DNA of 64,000 bases, taken from Fibrobacter sp. Its GTDB lineage: Bacteria; Fibrobacterota; Fibrobacteria; Fibrobacterales; Fibrobacteraceae. The stretch is taken from positions 115,563-179,562 of the forward strand of contig JAKSIB010000004.1 in assembly GCA_024399065.1 (NCBI GenBank), in the 5' to 3' direction. Below the pieces are notes generated by a model that searched no databases, was not told the origin of the DNA, and was given only the letters and a program-made list of their open reading frames with translations. Every line of letters begins with the position of its first letter. The stretch's first letter is position 1. The translations under genes were made by a program, and so were the position numbers. Of the stretch, positions 17,090 through 25,756 are shown in pieces.

Positions 17090-18205
17090 TGTATTTCTGA
17101 TGTAGTTCGTTTGTTTACATGCGCTCCATCCCAATTTTGCGATGACAGTCGTCTTTTTGCATGACTCAATTCCGAGTTCACCTGGAAAAGCTGCAATTGT
17201 GATAAAGCTTGATCTTGAAATCTCTGCGAAGTGGTGCAACTGCGGTGAATTGCCATTCCGAAATCATTTCGGAATGCATTGATATGTGGGACTGTCGAAT
17301 CTTTAATTTGTTGCGGCTTTAGTCACTTTTGAAAATGTGTATTCTAAATATCCCCTAGAGTGGCAAGACCGCGGTGGTGTTCAGTCCTAAAGTCATTCTG
17401 GAGCGAAGCGATAGAATCCACGGACAATTAAAACATTGTCTTGAGACTGATCTTTACAATGAGCCTAACTTAATTTTTGTTTTGCTGCGATATGATTGCA
17501 ACCTTATAGCGGCAGAAATATTTTGTCTGCAACAAACCTGAGATTGTGTGTTAAAAATTTAATTGCACGGTTCTGCAAAAGACATTGCTTTGTACGAAAT
17601 GCTTCTGCGCGTACAAATGAAAAAATTTTGAAGTCTTTGAATATTCAATTGCTTGATAACTTGTTTAACACAGAACCCTTTTGAATGATCGCCTAGAGCA
17701 GCACCGCTGCAGCACAACCAGTTCTCAAAATCACCCTGAAACAGTGTCGCGGCTGCACAACACATTCCCAAAGTCATTCTGGAGCGAAGCGATAGAATCT
17801 ACAGATAAATTCTTGCGTTTCGTCGTCGTATTCTTGATTCGCATGATTGTGAATCTGAAATCGGGCTAGCCTTTTTGCAGATTCCCGTCTCAAATCTTGG
17901 ATGACGGAAGTTTTTATGGAATTGTAAAAAATTATGAATAAATGAAATCTTTCCCCCAAAACCGCCTTTTTGATTTTATATTTGACCCCCGATAAAATTG
18001 GCCTATTTTGTGTCCCACGGGTTTGGGGGGTCTAATAAACAGGTTGATTAAATCTCAATGCGCAAATCAAGTGGTTTTGCGCAATTTTCACTTATTTTCA
18101 TAAGGAATAAAATGGACTATGGCGTGATTTAATAAGAGGGTTCACATCAATCATGCTGTCATATTTATTGTTAAATTCTCAGCCAGAGGAAAAAACAATG
18201 TCTAG
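17090..18205. other. Long intergenic region with scattered repeats, no supported gene
   Basis: About 1.1 kb without a convincing ORF. It holds a palindrome ATTCCGAAAT-C-ATTTCGGAAT (17255-17275) and two copies of the interspersed repeat core GTCATTCTGGAGCGAAGCG (17392-17419, 17773-17800). AT-rich stretches and poly-G (about 18022) occur near 17990-18050. It reads like decayed DNA between older genes. Confidence 0.6.
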
Positions 18206-18397
18206 AGTCCACCCGCTGACGGTGACTACATTTTAGAACGTGTGAATGCGGCAGGTATCTCCGTGGGCAAGATCTACAATGGCTCTTGGAGTGCTGGAGA
18301 ACATTACATTTCTATTGAAGATGTCCAGTTGGTTTCGGGAGAGTACCTGGTACTGCGTAGAGGTACCGCCATTCTTTCCCGAGTCAAAATCAAATAG
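18206..18397 (+). pseudogene. Remnant of a secreted protein's C-terminal sorting/FlgD-like domain
   Basis: An open stretch without a plausible start encodes 63 residues: GKIYNGSWSAGEHYISIE, VSGEYLVLRRGTAILSRVKIK then stop. The pattern 'G.W.AG.HYI....L.SGEYL......S.V.I.' is that of FlgD-like or type IX sorting C-termini, as seen at 3108. Its stop overlaps the ribosome site of the next gene. Most of the parent gene is missing. Confidence 0.6.
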
Positions 18398-18409
18398 GAG
18401 AAATGACTC

Positions 18410-18889
18410 TTGAAAATGACAACCTTGAATTATTCGATTGCATCGATTGCCTTTGGCATGCTTTGGACGAGTTGCTCGTACTTTGACAGTGACGGCTTGT
18501 CTGTATCATCGGGAACACTCTCAGTCGAGGATATTCAAGGCTGTTATTATGATATCGCTAAATCCTACAGCGACGGTAACCGCTATTGGGAATGCACCGC
18601 GATTTGCGTTGGTACTGATTCTGCCACAGTCTCTGAAAAGAAAATGTACATGAATGAGGATTATACCGAAATCGATTCATCTAAAGCTCCGATCTATAAA
18701 GAAAATAAATATGATGTGGAACTTAGTGGGATTGGCGAGAATGGTGTTTTTCCCAACAATGTTAGAATTGGCAAGGAATATTACCGATACTTTATTAACG
18801 AAAGTCCTAAGTATTTGCGAATCTATAAAAAATACAACGGAGAAACGGAATACTTTGCTTCGGAGGAAAATGTATGCGAGCAATATTAA
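18410..18889 (+). CDS. Small lipoprotein
   Basis: 159 residues with hydrophobic N-terminus and lipobox LWTSC (cysteine about residue 22). AGGAG at 18396 favours the TTG start at 18410 over ATG 18416. Contains three further cysteines in the first half (GCYY, ECTAICV) and one near the end (NVCEQY). No family recognised. It overlaps the next gene by 16 nt, so the two are co-translated and may act together in the envelope. Confidence 0.75.
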   Translation: MKMTTLNYSIASIAFGMLWTSCSYFDSDGLSVSSGTLSVEDIQGCYYDIAKSYSDGNRYWECTAICVGTDSATVSEKKMYMNEDYTEIDSSKAPIYKENKYDVELSGIGENGVFPNNVRIGKEYYRYFINESPKYLRIYKKYNGETEYFASEENVCEQY

Positions 18890-19443
18890 TCATTGCATTG
18901 TTTCTCGTTGTCAATGCGAATGCCTTTTTTGCTGGTGCTAGCATTGGTGACTCTCGCTTGCAGAGCGAAAATCAGGTATACAAGCCTTCCGGTATCGTCG
19001 CTTTCTCCTTGGATGCTGGTGTGTTTGATGAACCGGAAAACGATATAGACTACAGCTTGGCTGTGACCATTCGTCGATTCGGTTATTCCCATTCCGATGG
19101 TGATAAGAGCATTGCCTTCTGGGCCATTGATCTGAAGCCTATGATTTGGAATTTTTCGTACAGGCAATTTTTTGCCCAGACGTTTCTTTCGCTAGGCTAT
19201 ATCGTTTCTCATGATTATCTGGGGGATTACATAGAGGAAAAATATTTCACAGGGTTTAAACCGCAACAAATTCATATGGGCCTAGGCGTTGCACTAGGTT
19301 ATAGGATTAACAAAAAAATATGGCTGGGACTCTCCTACGAGGAACAGGCAATGTATTATCATGACTCTAACCTGAACCATGGCGATGACTATGGATATTC
19401 CATGGGTGGGTTAAACTTAACAGTTCAATACAATATCTTTTAA
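18874..19443 (+). CDS. Small outer-membrane beta-barrel-like protein
   Basis: 189 residues, GGAGG 7 nt before ATG 18874. Signal peptide MRAILIIALFLVVNANA. The mature part is built of alternating hydrophobic/aromatic strands (YSLAVTIRRFGYS, LGVALGYRINKKIWLGLSYEEQAMYY) and ends with the C-terminal phenylalanine signature ...NLTVQYNIF, typical of an 8-stranded outer-membrane barrel. It may pair with the lipoprotein encoded just upstream. Function unknown. Confidence 0.7.
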   Translation: MRAILIIALFLVVNANAFFAGASIGDSRLQSENQVYKPSGIVAFSLDAGVFDEPENDIDYSLAVTIRRFGYSHSDGDKSIAFWAIDLKPMIWNFSYRQFFAQTFLSLGYIVSHDYLGDYIEEKYFTGFKPQQIHMGLGVALGYRINKKIWLGLSYEEQAMYYHDSNLNHGDDYGYSMGGLNLTVQYNIF

Positions 19444-19622
19444 AGGATCTATAACGTGAAAAAACTATTAGACCCCTGATGCAAATCCTCTTGAAAATGG
19501 AACAGGAAACCGTGCTTGAAGTTACCTTCACGAAATATCAGAAGTCTAAGGATTTCCCGGATCGATTCTTTGAATTTTAGTCCGAGGGATCTAATAACTG
19601 TTTCCTCGTCTGAAAAGGCGTA

Positions 19623-19660
19623 AAAACATCCTGACTCGAGAAAAGTCAGGATGTTTTTTG
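19623..19660 (+). terminator. Intrinsic terminator
   Basis: ACATCCTGACT / AGTCAGGATGT stem around 19625-19654 and T-run. The surrounding gap 19444-19772 has no supported gene; a TATATT box at 19732-19737 may be the -10 of the next gene. Confidence 0.85.
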
Positions 19661-19772
19661 TTTTGTACACAAAGGACTCACGAAAATGAAAAAAACTAGG
19701 TTGCTTTTCCACTATTTTGGAATGAAAAGGTTATATTTGGCGCGGGTTTTATGAATTAGGTTAAGGAGGCTG

Positions 19773-21572
19773 TTGCAACAATACATGCAATTGATTATCT
19801 ATACGATTTTGTTTGTCGGGTTTTTAACGACGGCTTTTTTGGCTTGTCTTTGCTTAGAGTATAACCCTTTTCCTCAATTACTGGTGTTTTGTTACATACT
19901 TACAGAACGCATATTCCCAATTTTTTTTCCCATGTTAAAACGTATACGCCAAAATATCTTTACTTTCTTTGCAACATGTTTTTTCTTTTTGATGATCCCT
20001 TTTGGGAATACCATTTCCTACGACCTTCAGTTTGTTTTACTTTCTACTTTGGTTGTTGTTGGTAGTGTGTACTTGGGAGTACGCCGTAGTGAAGTTTCGT
20101 TGTTTGCCATTATTGGGCTAGTTACTGGAATAACGTTGTCCTTGTATTTTAATCCGAGTGCTCTTGATGTTGTTATTCCTGGATCACTTGGTTATTTCCT
20201 TGCATTCCTTGGGATTAGCATCTCGATTCCGGTTGCTCTTTCCGTTGCGATTCTATGGGAAGTTTTTAATGCTCCTGAAGAAAAAAATGTGAAGTTAAAA
20301 GTGGCGGATTTGTATCCGGAAAGACTTGACTATTATAATGTTTGTAAGGAATATCTTCAAGAAAATAGTGTCATTGGTATAAGTTCTCCATATGGTAATG
20401 GAAAAACTTTTTTGATAGATGTTTTAAAAGAGGAAAAAACAGACTGGACTTTTATTGATATTGGTGCTCTTAGTACAACATTGGACAATGTTGAAACTGT
20501 TATTTTGAAGGAAATTGCAGATTTTCTTGAAAATCATAATGTGTTTTCCAATTCTATCGGCAAGTTAAAATCTTTTTTGAACCAGGATGTTTTTTACCAC
20601 ATTGGGGAATTCATTTTTGGTAATGATTCGTATGTTCAGCAGTTTGAGACGCTTGTCAAGGATGTTCAAAAAGTTGGAAAAGTAATTGTATTGAATTTTG
20701 AAGATTTGGATCGAATTACGGACAAGGACCATCTAAATAAGATATTTGCTATTTGTGATACGTTGGTCAGAATTGATCAAAAGTATAAAACCTCTTTGCT
20801 GAAAGTGATTTATCAGTACAATTCGCAATTGCTGGATAATCAGCTGAATGATTGCTGTGCGGAATGTGATAAAAATAGATACAGGGAAAGATTTATTCCG
20901 TTTACGGTAGAAATTTCTGCTTTGCAGCCTTCAAAACTGTTTGAGAATGTTCGAGACGCAAATATTCAACGATATCCGATATTGAAGAATGTTTCGTTTA
21001 ATTTTTTGAATAAACCCCAAAACATTCACGTATTTGGCTTGACTATTCAGGCAGATTTTGTTCATCCTAGGATAAGAGGTATTGAACAAATGCTTGATCG
21101 TATGGAATTTTCGTTAAAGAAACTGAATGTAAATTCCCCAAAATATAGCGTTATTTTGGAAACAATATGTGTTTATCATTGTGCAGAATACTTTATGCCA
21201 AAGATTATTGACAATCTTGAAAAAGAACGTTGCATTGAAGATTTGAAATTGTTCAATGATGGAATGGAGAAAAAGAGCTTTCAACAATTATATCCAGAGT
21301 CTTTTGCAAATAATATTCGTGTTATACCGACTTGCCTTGACATGAAAAAAGTAAATGATGAAGAAGGTAAAAAGCGTGTGGAACAAAATAGAATGGTCTT
21401 ATTGTTCTTGAGTTTGTTGAATTGTAATGACAATTATTTAATGTTCAAGGGTAGTAGGCTGTTAAACGCTTCATCAAACGCAGTTTACGATGATGAAGTT
21501 GTTATTAGGGTGCTGAACCGTATGCAGCAAGGACGTATTGTTGATGATTCCGTTGTTAATGACAAGGTTTAA
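19773..21572 (+). CDS. KAP-family P-loop NTPase with N-terminal membrane helices
   Basis: 599 residues. AAGGAGG (19763-19769) precedes a TTG at 19773 by 3 nt and an ATG at 19785 by 15 nt, so the start is uncertain. Residues about 1-170 hold about five hydrophobic helices. Walker A is PYGNGKTFL (about 206-214), Walker B VLNFEDLDRI (about 305-314). The rest is helical and contains sensor-like arginines (RYRERFIPF). KAP NTPases are membrane-tethered STAND-like ATPases, some of which act in phage exclusion; no specific role can be assigned here. AT-rich relative to the next two genes, consistent with separate ancestry. Monocistronic. Confidence 0.75.
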   Translation: MQQYMQLIIYTILFVGFLTTAFLACLCLEYNPFPQLLVFCYILTERIFPIFFPMLKRIRQNIFTFFATCFFFLMIPFGNTISYDLQFVLLSTLVVVGSVYLGVRRSEVSLFAIIGLVTGITLSLYFNPSALDVVIPGSLGYFLAFLGISISIPVALSVAILWEVFNAPEEKNVKLKVADLYPERLDYYNVCKEYLQENSVIGISSPYGNGKTFLIDVLKEEKTDWTFIDIGALSTTLDNVETVILKEIADFLENHNVFSNSIGKLKSFLNQDVFYHIGEFIFGNDSYVQQFETLVKDVQKVGKVIVLNFEDLDRITDKDHLNKIFAICDTLVRIDQKYKTSLLKVIYQYNSQLLDNQLNDCCAECDKNRYRERFIPFTVEISALQPSKLFENVRDANIQRYPILKNVSFNFLNKPQNIHVFGLTIQADFVHPRIRGIEQMLDRMEFSLKKLNVNSPKYSVILETICVYHCAEYFMPKIIDNLEKERCIEDLKLFNDGMEKKSFQQLYPESFANNIRVIPTCLDMKKVNDEEGKKRVEQNRMVLLFLSLLNCNDNYLMFKGSRLLNASSNAVYDDEVVIRVLNRMQQGRIVDDSVVNDKV

Positions 21573-21621
21573 ATAATTAATATGACGGATAATTTTTCTC
21601 TTAGAATGGATTATAACGCTT

Positions 21622-21652
21622 GATTCTATCGCCCTTCGGGCTCCAGAATGAC
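21622..21652 (-). repeat. Interspersed repeat, inverted copy
   Basis: GATTCTATCGCCCTTCGGGC followed by TCCAGAATGAC is the reverse complement of the GTCATTCTGGAGCGAAGCG family with a compensating hairpin core. It sits in the 240-bp gap before the GC-rich nucleotidyltransferase pair, which otherwise holds a possible leader (about 21660-21720) with no firm structure. Confidence 0.65.
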
Positions 21653-21811
21653 GTTCTTTTGGAGGGTGGGTGAGACCTTCATCACGGAGGGGGCCGCTTT
21701 TCCCGGCCGTCCCTTGTGGACTTCTTACAATTTTATTATCTTGTACCTAAAGGCGCAGTTTTTTTCTTGTACTGTGCCATAGTTTTTAAGGTGTAAAGAG
21801 GGATTCGATAG

Positions 21812-22768
21812 ATGAAGGTTATTCTGCCGGTAGCAGGGAAGGGCGAACGCATGCGCCCCTACACCAACGATTTGCCGAAGTGCCTGCTCCCCGTGGGCGG
21901 CAAGACCATCATCGACTGGATCGTGGAAGACGCCCTGCAGCTCGAACCTTCCGAGACCATCTTCATTACCGGCTACAAGGCCGAAAAGATGGACCAGTTC
22001 CTGGAAACCCGCCCCAAGTGGGGTAGGACCCGCACCGTGCTCCAGGGCGACCCCCAGGGCCTCGGGCAAGCCATCAGCCTTGCGCTCCCCTACGTGGAGG
22101 ACGACGAACCCCTGCTCATCATCCTGGGCGACACCCTCTTCGACGCCGACCTCTCCGCACTGGCCGACGCCCCCACCAACGTCCTCTACACCTACAAGGT
22201 TTCCGACCCCCGCCGTTTCGGCGTGGCCGTCACCGACTCCACCGGCAACATCCAGCGCCTGGTGGAAAAGCCCCAGGAATTCGTGTCCGACGAAGCCATC
22301 GTGGGCATCTACTACATCAAGGACGTAAAATCCCTCAGGGCGGCCCTCAAGCACCTCATGGATAACGACATCCGCACCCGCGGCGAGTTCCAGCTTACCG
22401 ACGCCCTGCAGATGATGCTTGAACAGGGCTGCAAGTTCCGCACCGCCCCCGTGAGGGAATGGCTGGACTGCGGCCTCCCCGAGACGCTTGTGCAGACCAA
22501 CACCTGGCTGCTCCAGAACAAGGACGGCCTGAACAACGTGAGCCGTGTGGCCTGCGACATGTCCCAGGACTTCCACGACGTAAAGCTCGTTCCGCCCTGC
22601 ATTATCGGCAGGAACTGCGTTATCGAAGGCAGCACCGTGGGCCCCAACGTGACCCTGGGCGACAACTGCGTAATCGTGAACGCCATGGTGGAGAACTGCA
22701 TCGTGTACGACGGCGAAACTGTCAAGAACCAGGACGTTGCCGACCAGATCATCGCTGGCGAAATGTAA
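21812..22768 (+). CDS. Sugar-phosphate nucleotidyltransferase with left-handed beta-helix tail
   Basis: 318 residues. The NTP-binding signature is VAGKGERMRPYTNDLPKCLL (about residues 7-26), with metal-binding GDTLFD near 110 and VEKPQ in the sugar-binding half. The C-terminal 60 residues (PPCIIGRNCVIEGSTVGPNV) are hexapeptide repeats. Such enzymes make NDP-sugars from sugar-1-phosphates; the sugar cannot be read from sequence, and it lacks the exact RmlA pattern. Very GC-rich third positions. Its stop overlaps the next start by one base (TAATG), so the pair is co-translated. Confidence 0.85.
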   Translation: MKVILPVAGKGERMRPYTNDLPKCLLPVGGKTIIDWIVEDALQLEPSETIFITGYKAEKMDQFLETRPKWGRTRTVLQGDPQGLGQAISLALPYVEDDEPLLIILGDTLFDADLSALADAPTNVLYTYKVSDPRRFGVAVTDSTGNIQRLVEKPQEFVSDEAIVGIYYIKDVKSLRAALKHLMDNDIRTRGEFQLTDALQMMLEQGCKFRTAPVREWLDCGLPETLVQTNTWLLQNKDGLNNVSRVACDMSQDFHDVKLVPPCIIGRNCVIEGSTVGPNVTLGDNCVIVNAMVENCIVYDGETVKNQDVADQIIAGEM

Positions 22769-24036
22769 TGAACCCCCTGTTCGAAGAATTCTTCAGCCTC
22801 CTCCGTTTTTCCCTCGGCATCGCCCCCGCATGTCATTGCGAGGAGCGAAGCGACGCGGCAATCCAAGACGTCATCCTGGAGGGAGCTCAGCGACCGATAG
22901 GATCCAGTGACGCACCCAAGACGCCCTTTTCCCGGGTCTTGACTGCAGAAGAATGGCGCTGGCTCCACGAGCAGGCAAAGCGCCAGTGCCTCCTGGGCGT
23001 TCTTTACAAGGGCATCGAGAAACTCCCCGCCGAGCACCGCCCGCCCCGCGACCTTCTGCTCCGCTGGTCCTTCGAGGCCAACCAGATCGCCGCCATGAAC
23101 ACCCGCATGAACGACACCGCGGCAAAACTCACCAAAATGTTTGCCGACAGGGGAGCCCGCACCGTGATACTCAAAGGCCAGGCCAACGCCCGCCTCTATC
23201 CGGACCCCAGCTCCCGCCAGGCAGGCGACATCGACATCCTCGTGCAAGGCGGCCGCAACCGCGTGCTGAAACTCCTCAAGGAAATGGAACTGCTAGAAAG
23301 GGCGACCCGCGAGGAAGTCTCCAACCTCCACGCGCACCTGGACGCTAAACTCTTCGACGGCGTAACGGTGGAAGTACATTTCATGCCCACCTACAACAAC
23401 TCGCCCTTTACCACCCGCAACATGCAGCGGTATTTCGACACCATACTTGCGGAACCCGGCGCAGTGAAAACCATACAGACCGGCGCAGTGAAAACCATGC
23501 AGACCGCCGCGGCACCTGCGCCCGGCGACGCGTCCGAGGGCTTCAACGTACCTCCCGCCACCTTCGCCCTCGTAATGCAGCTGTCCCACATGCAGCGCCA
23601 CTTTGTCGACAGCGGGCTAGGACTCCGCCAGCTGATGGACTACTACCATGTGCTCCGCAACAGCACCCAGGCCGACCGCGACCGCACCATGGCGAACCTC
23701 AAGAAATGCGGCCTCTACAACATGGCCCGCGCCACCATGTGGATCCTCGAGGAACTCTTCGGCCTGCCGCAGCAACTTATGCTCTGCGCCCCCGACCCGC
23801 GCCGCGGCCGCATGCTCCTGGACGTGATCCTCGCCGACGGAAACTTCGGCCACTATTCCGAAAACAACTACTCCGTGCCCCTGGTACGCCACTGGCTCAC
23901 CAATGCCCGCCGCTACCTGGACCGCATCACCTTCGACATGCGCGAATCCCTGTGGGGCGAATTCCGCTTCGTCACCCGCTTCGTGACCTCCATCCCGTAC
24001 CGCATCAAGACCCGCCGCCTTTCCCTTCGCAAGTAA
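22768..24036 (+). CDS. Nucleotidyltransferase-fold family protein (NTP_transf_5-like) with repeat-derived insertion
   Basis: Start at ATG 22768, coupled to the gene before; 422 residues. VILKGQANARLYPDPSSRQAGDIDILV (in two blocks, about residues 131-157) carries the G-D-I-D-I pattern of the PF14907 nucleotidyltransferase family often found in polysaccharide loci. Residues about 22-47 (CHCEERSDAAIQ, DVILEGAQRPIGSS) are encoded by interspersed repeat DNA at 22832-22908 inserted in frame. A 24-bp tandem duplication gives GAVKTIQT-GAVKTMQT near residue 232. Function beyond the fold is unknown. Confidence 0.75.
   Translation: MNPLFEEFFSLLRFSLGIAPACHCEERSDAAIQDVILEGAQRPIGSSDAPKTPFSRVLTAEEWRWLHEQAKRQCLLGVLYKGIEKLPAEHRPPRDLLLRWSFEANQIAAMNTRMNDTAAKLTKMFADRGARTVILKGQANARLYPDPSSRQAGDIDILVQGGRNRVLKLLKEMELLERATREEVSNLHAHLDAKLFDGVTVEVHFMPTYNNSPFTTRNMQRYFDTILAEPGAVKTIQTGAVKTMQTAAAPAPGDASEGFNVPPATFALVMQLSHMQRHFVDSGLGLRQLMDYYHVLRNSTQADRDRTMANLKKCGLYNMARATMWILEELFGLPQQLMLCAPDPRRGRMLLDVILADGNFGHYSENNYSVPLVRHWLTNARRYLDRITFDMRESLWGEFRFVTRFVTSIPYRIKTRRLSLRK
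22832..22908 (+). repeat. Interspersed repeat pair inside a coding region
   Basis: GTCATTGCGAGGAGCGAAGC followed at 22870 by GTCATCCTGGAGGGAGC and GATAGGATCC: two members of the repeat family seen between genes elsewhere in the window, here translated as CEERSDAAIQ and VILEGAQ. Confidence 0.8.
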
Positions 24037-24184
24037 CTCGCAAATCCCTTCAAAATTTAATTACCACGCCACCTGGACAGGATATTCGGGAAACTTGGCA
24101 TCCCTTGTCATTCGTGTCAAAGAGATAAATCACAAATACTCCTTGACTAGACACGGGCCTAGGGTAGGGCTAGATTACTCAATT

Positions 24185-24988
24185 TTATTTTTCCCATTCC
24201 ATGGTGTAGAAATAGCCGATTTCTGGGTTTTCAATCATGTGGAAATAAACCTTGTGGTTGTTGTCGAAATCCACAACGCCGCATTCCTCAACGTCTGAAT
24301 CAACCTCGGAATTGATAAGCCGTCGAAAAATTCGAGCAGGCTTCTGGTTACCCTTCTTAAAACCGAGAAGAACTCGGAATTGAAGAATCTTTGTTGGTTC
24401 GTCTATTTTGCAACTTATTCTTGGTATACTTTCTGAATATTGGCTTTCTAAAGCGACCTTGAAAGACGTACTTTCATTATACGAAATAACCTTGTCAAAT
24501 TTGACGTTTACTGAATCGAATTCCCCAGGCTTTCCGTTGGGCTTGAAAGACGAGGAAACGTTGTTGCCGTTTACATAGATTTTTGGCTTGCCTGAGCCGT
24601 TCCACTTGAATTTATGCTCAATGCAGTCAAGGAACGGAACCTTGGATTGGATAAGGCGCATCGTTTCAAACCGGGCGTTTTTGCCGTCATCGCTAGTAAA
24701 CGTGCAGAAGGACGCAATCCTTATGAACTTGTTCTTGTGTGTTGCCGCTAGGGACTTGCACACCGCCTTGTATATGGCGATAACAAGAAACGTTATTGAA
24801 AGACAATAAAAAAACAGCACTACAATTAGCGCTGGCATCGACTTGAATGGAATAATTGCCAGGGCGATGATGGATGACATCCCTGCAATGACTCCGAACG
24901 CATTTTTGAAAATGTTTAGCATCTTAGACTTCAGTTTCCATAATGAGACTCCTTTTTTTTGTCCTGATATAAAAATGCAATTTGGCAC
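24185..24988 (-). CDS. Two-TM protein with beta-rich soluble domain
   Basis: Up to 267 residues; the start may be MLNIFKNAF about 22 codons in. Two adjacent hydrophobic helices (FGVIAGMSSIIALAIIPF and ALIVVLFFYCLSITFLVIAI) are followed by about 180 mostly beta residues (KPKIYVNGNNVSSSF, FKVALESQYSESIPRISC, VYFHMIENPEIGYFYTMEW). The layout recalls 2TM-beta effectors such as Cap15 of CBASS, but no cyclase gene is adjacent and I cannot confirm the family. Stands alone next to a decayed toxin-antitoxin pair. Confidence 0.65.
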   Translation of the reverse strand: MPNCIFISGQKKGVSLWKLKSKMLNIFKNAFGVIAGMSSIIALAIIPFKSMPALIVVLFFYCLSITFLVIAIYKAVCKSLAATHKNKFIRIASFCTFTSDDGKNARFETMRLIQSKVPFLDCIEHKFKWNGSGKPKIYVNGNNVSSSFKPNGKPGEFDSVNVKFDKVISYNESTSFKVALESQYSESIPRISCKIDEPTKILQFRVLLGFKKGNQKPARIFRRLINSEVDSDVEECGVVDFDNNHKVYFHMIENPEIGYFYTMEWEK

Positions 24989-25056
24989 TCCGGTGCCGGT
25001 CTTAAGAAAATCTACAAAGACAATAAACTTGTGTCAAGCCCCCATGGCGCACTCCC

Positions 25057-25107
25057 TTTATTTTGCAAACAGCAGTTGACACGGGCGGCCCGGCACTCCC
25101 GTGTTTT
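25057..25107 (+). repeat. Repeat fragment shared with the Rpn array
   Basis: TTTTGCAAACAGCAGTTGACA followed by GGCGGCCCGGCACTCCCGTG and TTTTT. The same two segments occur together at 25952-25998. CACGGG/CCCGTG can form a hairpin with a T-run. Confidence 0.65.
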
Positions 25108-25137
25108 TGATTTCGCCAATTAACAAGGCGGAACTTT

Positions 25138-25421
25138 TTACCATTCAACATGCACAGGGTACTTTGGAATCTGTGAGTCCCTTGTGACAATGGATGCGTT
25201 CATTGTTATAGCTTGCGCTATGATAAGCCTGTCAAAAGGATCGTTGTGAATTGCGGGCAAGGATTTTATGGATTCCAGTTCCTTAGGCCTTATGGGGATG
25301 ATCTCTAAATGCTTACGCAAAGATTCTCTTCTGTTTCTATTATTTCTTTGGCCTTGTTGGAAAGTTCTTTCTTGTTTGCAAAACTAAAAAGTAGTGCGTT
25401 GGTATCTAGCAGATATGTCAC
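25138..25421 (-). pseudogene. PIN-domain (VapC-like) toxin with internal deletion and frameshift
   Basis: The N-terminal part starts at GTG 25421, overlapping the antitoxin stop as GTGA, and reads VTYLLDTNALLFSFANKK...ENLCVSI then TAG at 25307. The C-terminal part continues in another frame as HLEIIPIRPKELESIKSL, HNDPFDRLIIAQAITMNAS and IVTRDSQIPKYPVHVEW. The catalytic Asp of LLDTN and the DPFDR and TRD acids remain, but about 45 residues between them (the usual 'SLWEIAIK' helices) are missing and the frames do not join. Not a functional toxin as it stands. Confidence 0.8.
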
Positions 25422-25633
25422 AGATACTCCTTGAAGCATTCAGGAGTTTTGTCGAAATCATCTGCCATGAAGAATCCTTTTTCGAAACCGCCAAGTTTTC
25501 GCTTTGCTCTTTTTTTGTTTTGCGCAGAACAGTTCGTTGCCGGTTGAAAGGATGAGGCTATTTCCATAAGCAGATTCCAACGCTTTTCCGCAGACATCGA
25601 GAGAATTTCAGTAACAATAGAATCGTAGGACAT
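25418..25633 (-). CDS. Antitoxin of the decayed PIN toxin (DUF2281/VapB-like)
   Basis: Start placed at ATG 25633, with AGGAGG 5 nt upstream; 71 residues. The N-terminal part (SYDSIVTEILSMSAEKRWNLL) resembles short antitoxins whose helix follows 'L....iv.ei..LP.E'. The C-terminal KLGGFEKGFFMADDFDKTPE is the toxin-neutralising tail typical of DUF2281-type antitoxins. GTGA overlap with the toxin start. The frame extends upstream to 25756 but without a ribosome site. Apparently intact although the toxin is broken. Confidence 0.8.
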   Translation of the reverse strand: MSYDSIVTEILSMSAEKRWNLLMEIASSFQPATNCSAQNKKRAKRKLGGFEKGFFMADDFDKTPECFKEYL

Positions 25634-25756
25634 GGAAGCCTCCTTTCCTACGGAAATATAGTCTAAAATATCGGTACCTGTCGCCGAAAACTCGGCACTG
25701 GAGCCTACAAGCTTTAAGTTGTTCATTGGTGTGATTTGTGGATGCGCCTTGCGCAC

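Noticed and set aside
19449..19712. Small minus-strand ORF in the 19.4-19.7 kb gap
   Set aside because: No SD, crosses the terminator hairpin, no recognisable feature.
22459..22767. Upstream extension of the 22768 gene
   Set aside because: It overlaps the beta-helix end of the preceding gene in another frame; the TAATG junction at 22766-22770 gives the natural start.
21812..22768. rmlA (glucose-1-phosphate thymidylyltransferase)
   Set aside because: Has the nucleotidyltransferase signature but a beta-helix tail and a different sugar-site pattern; 8 kb outside the rml cluster.
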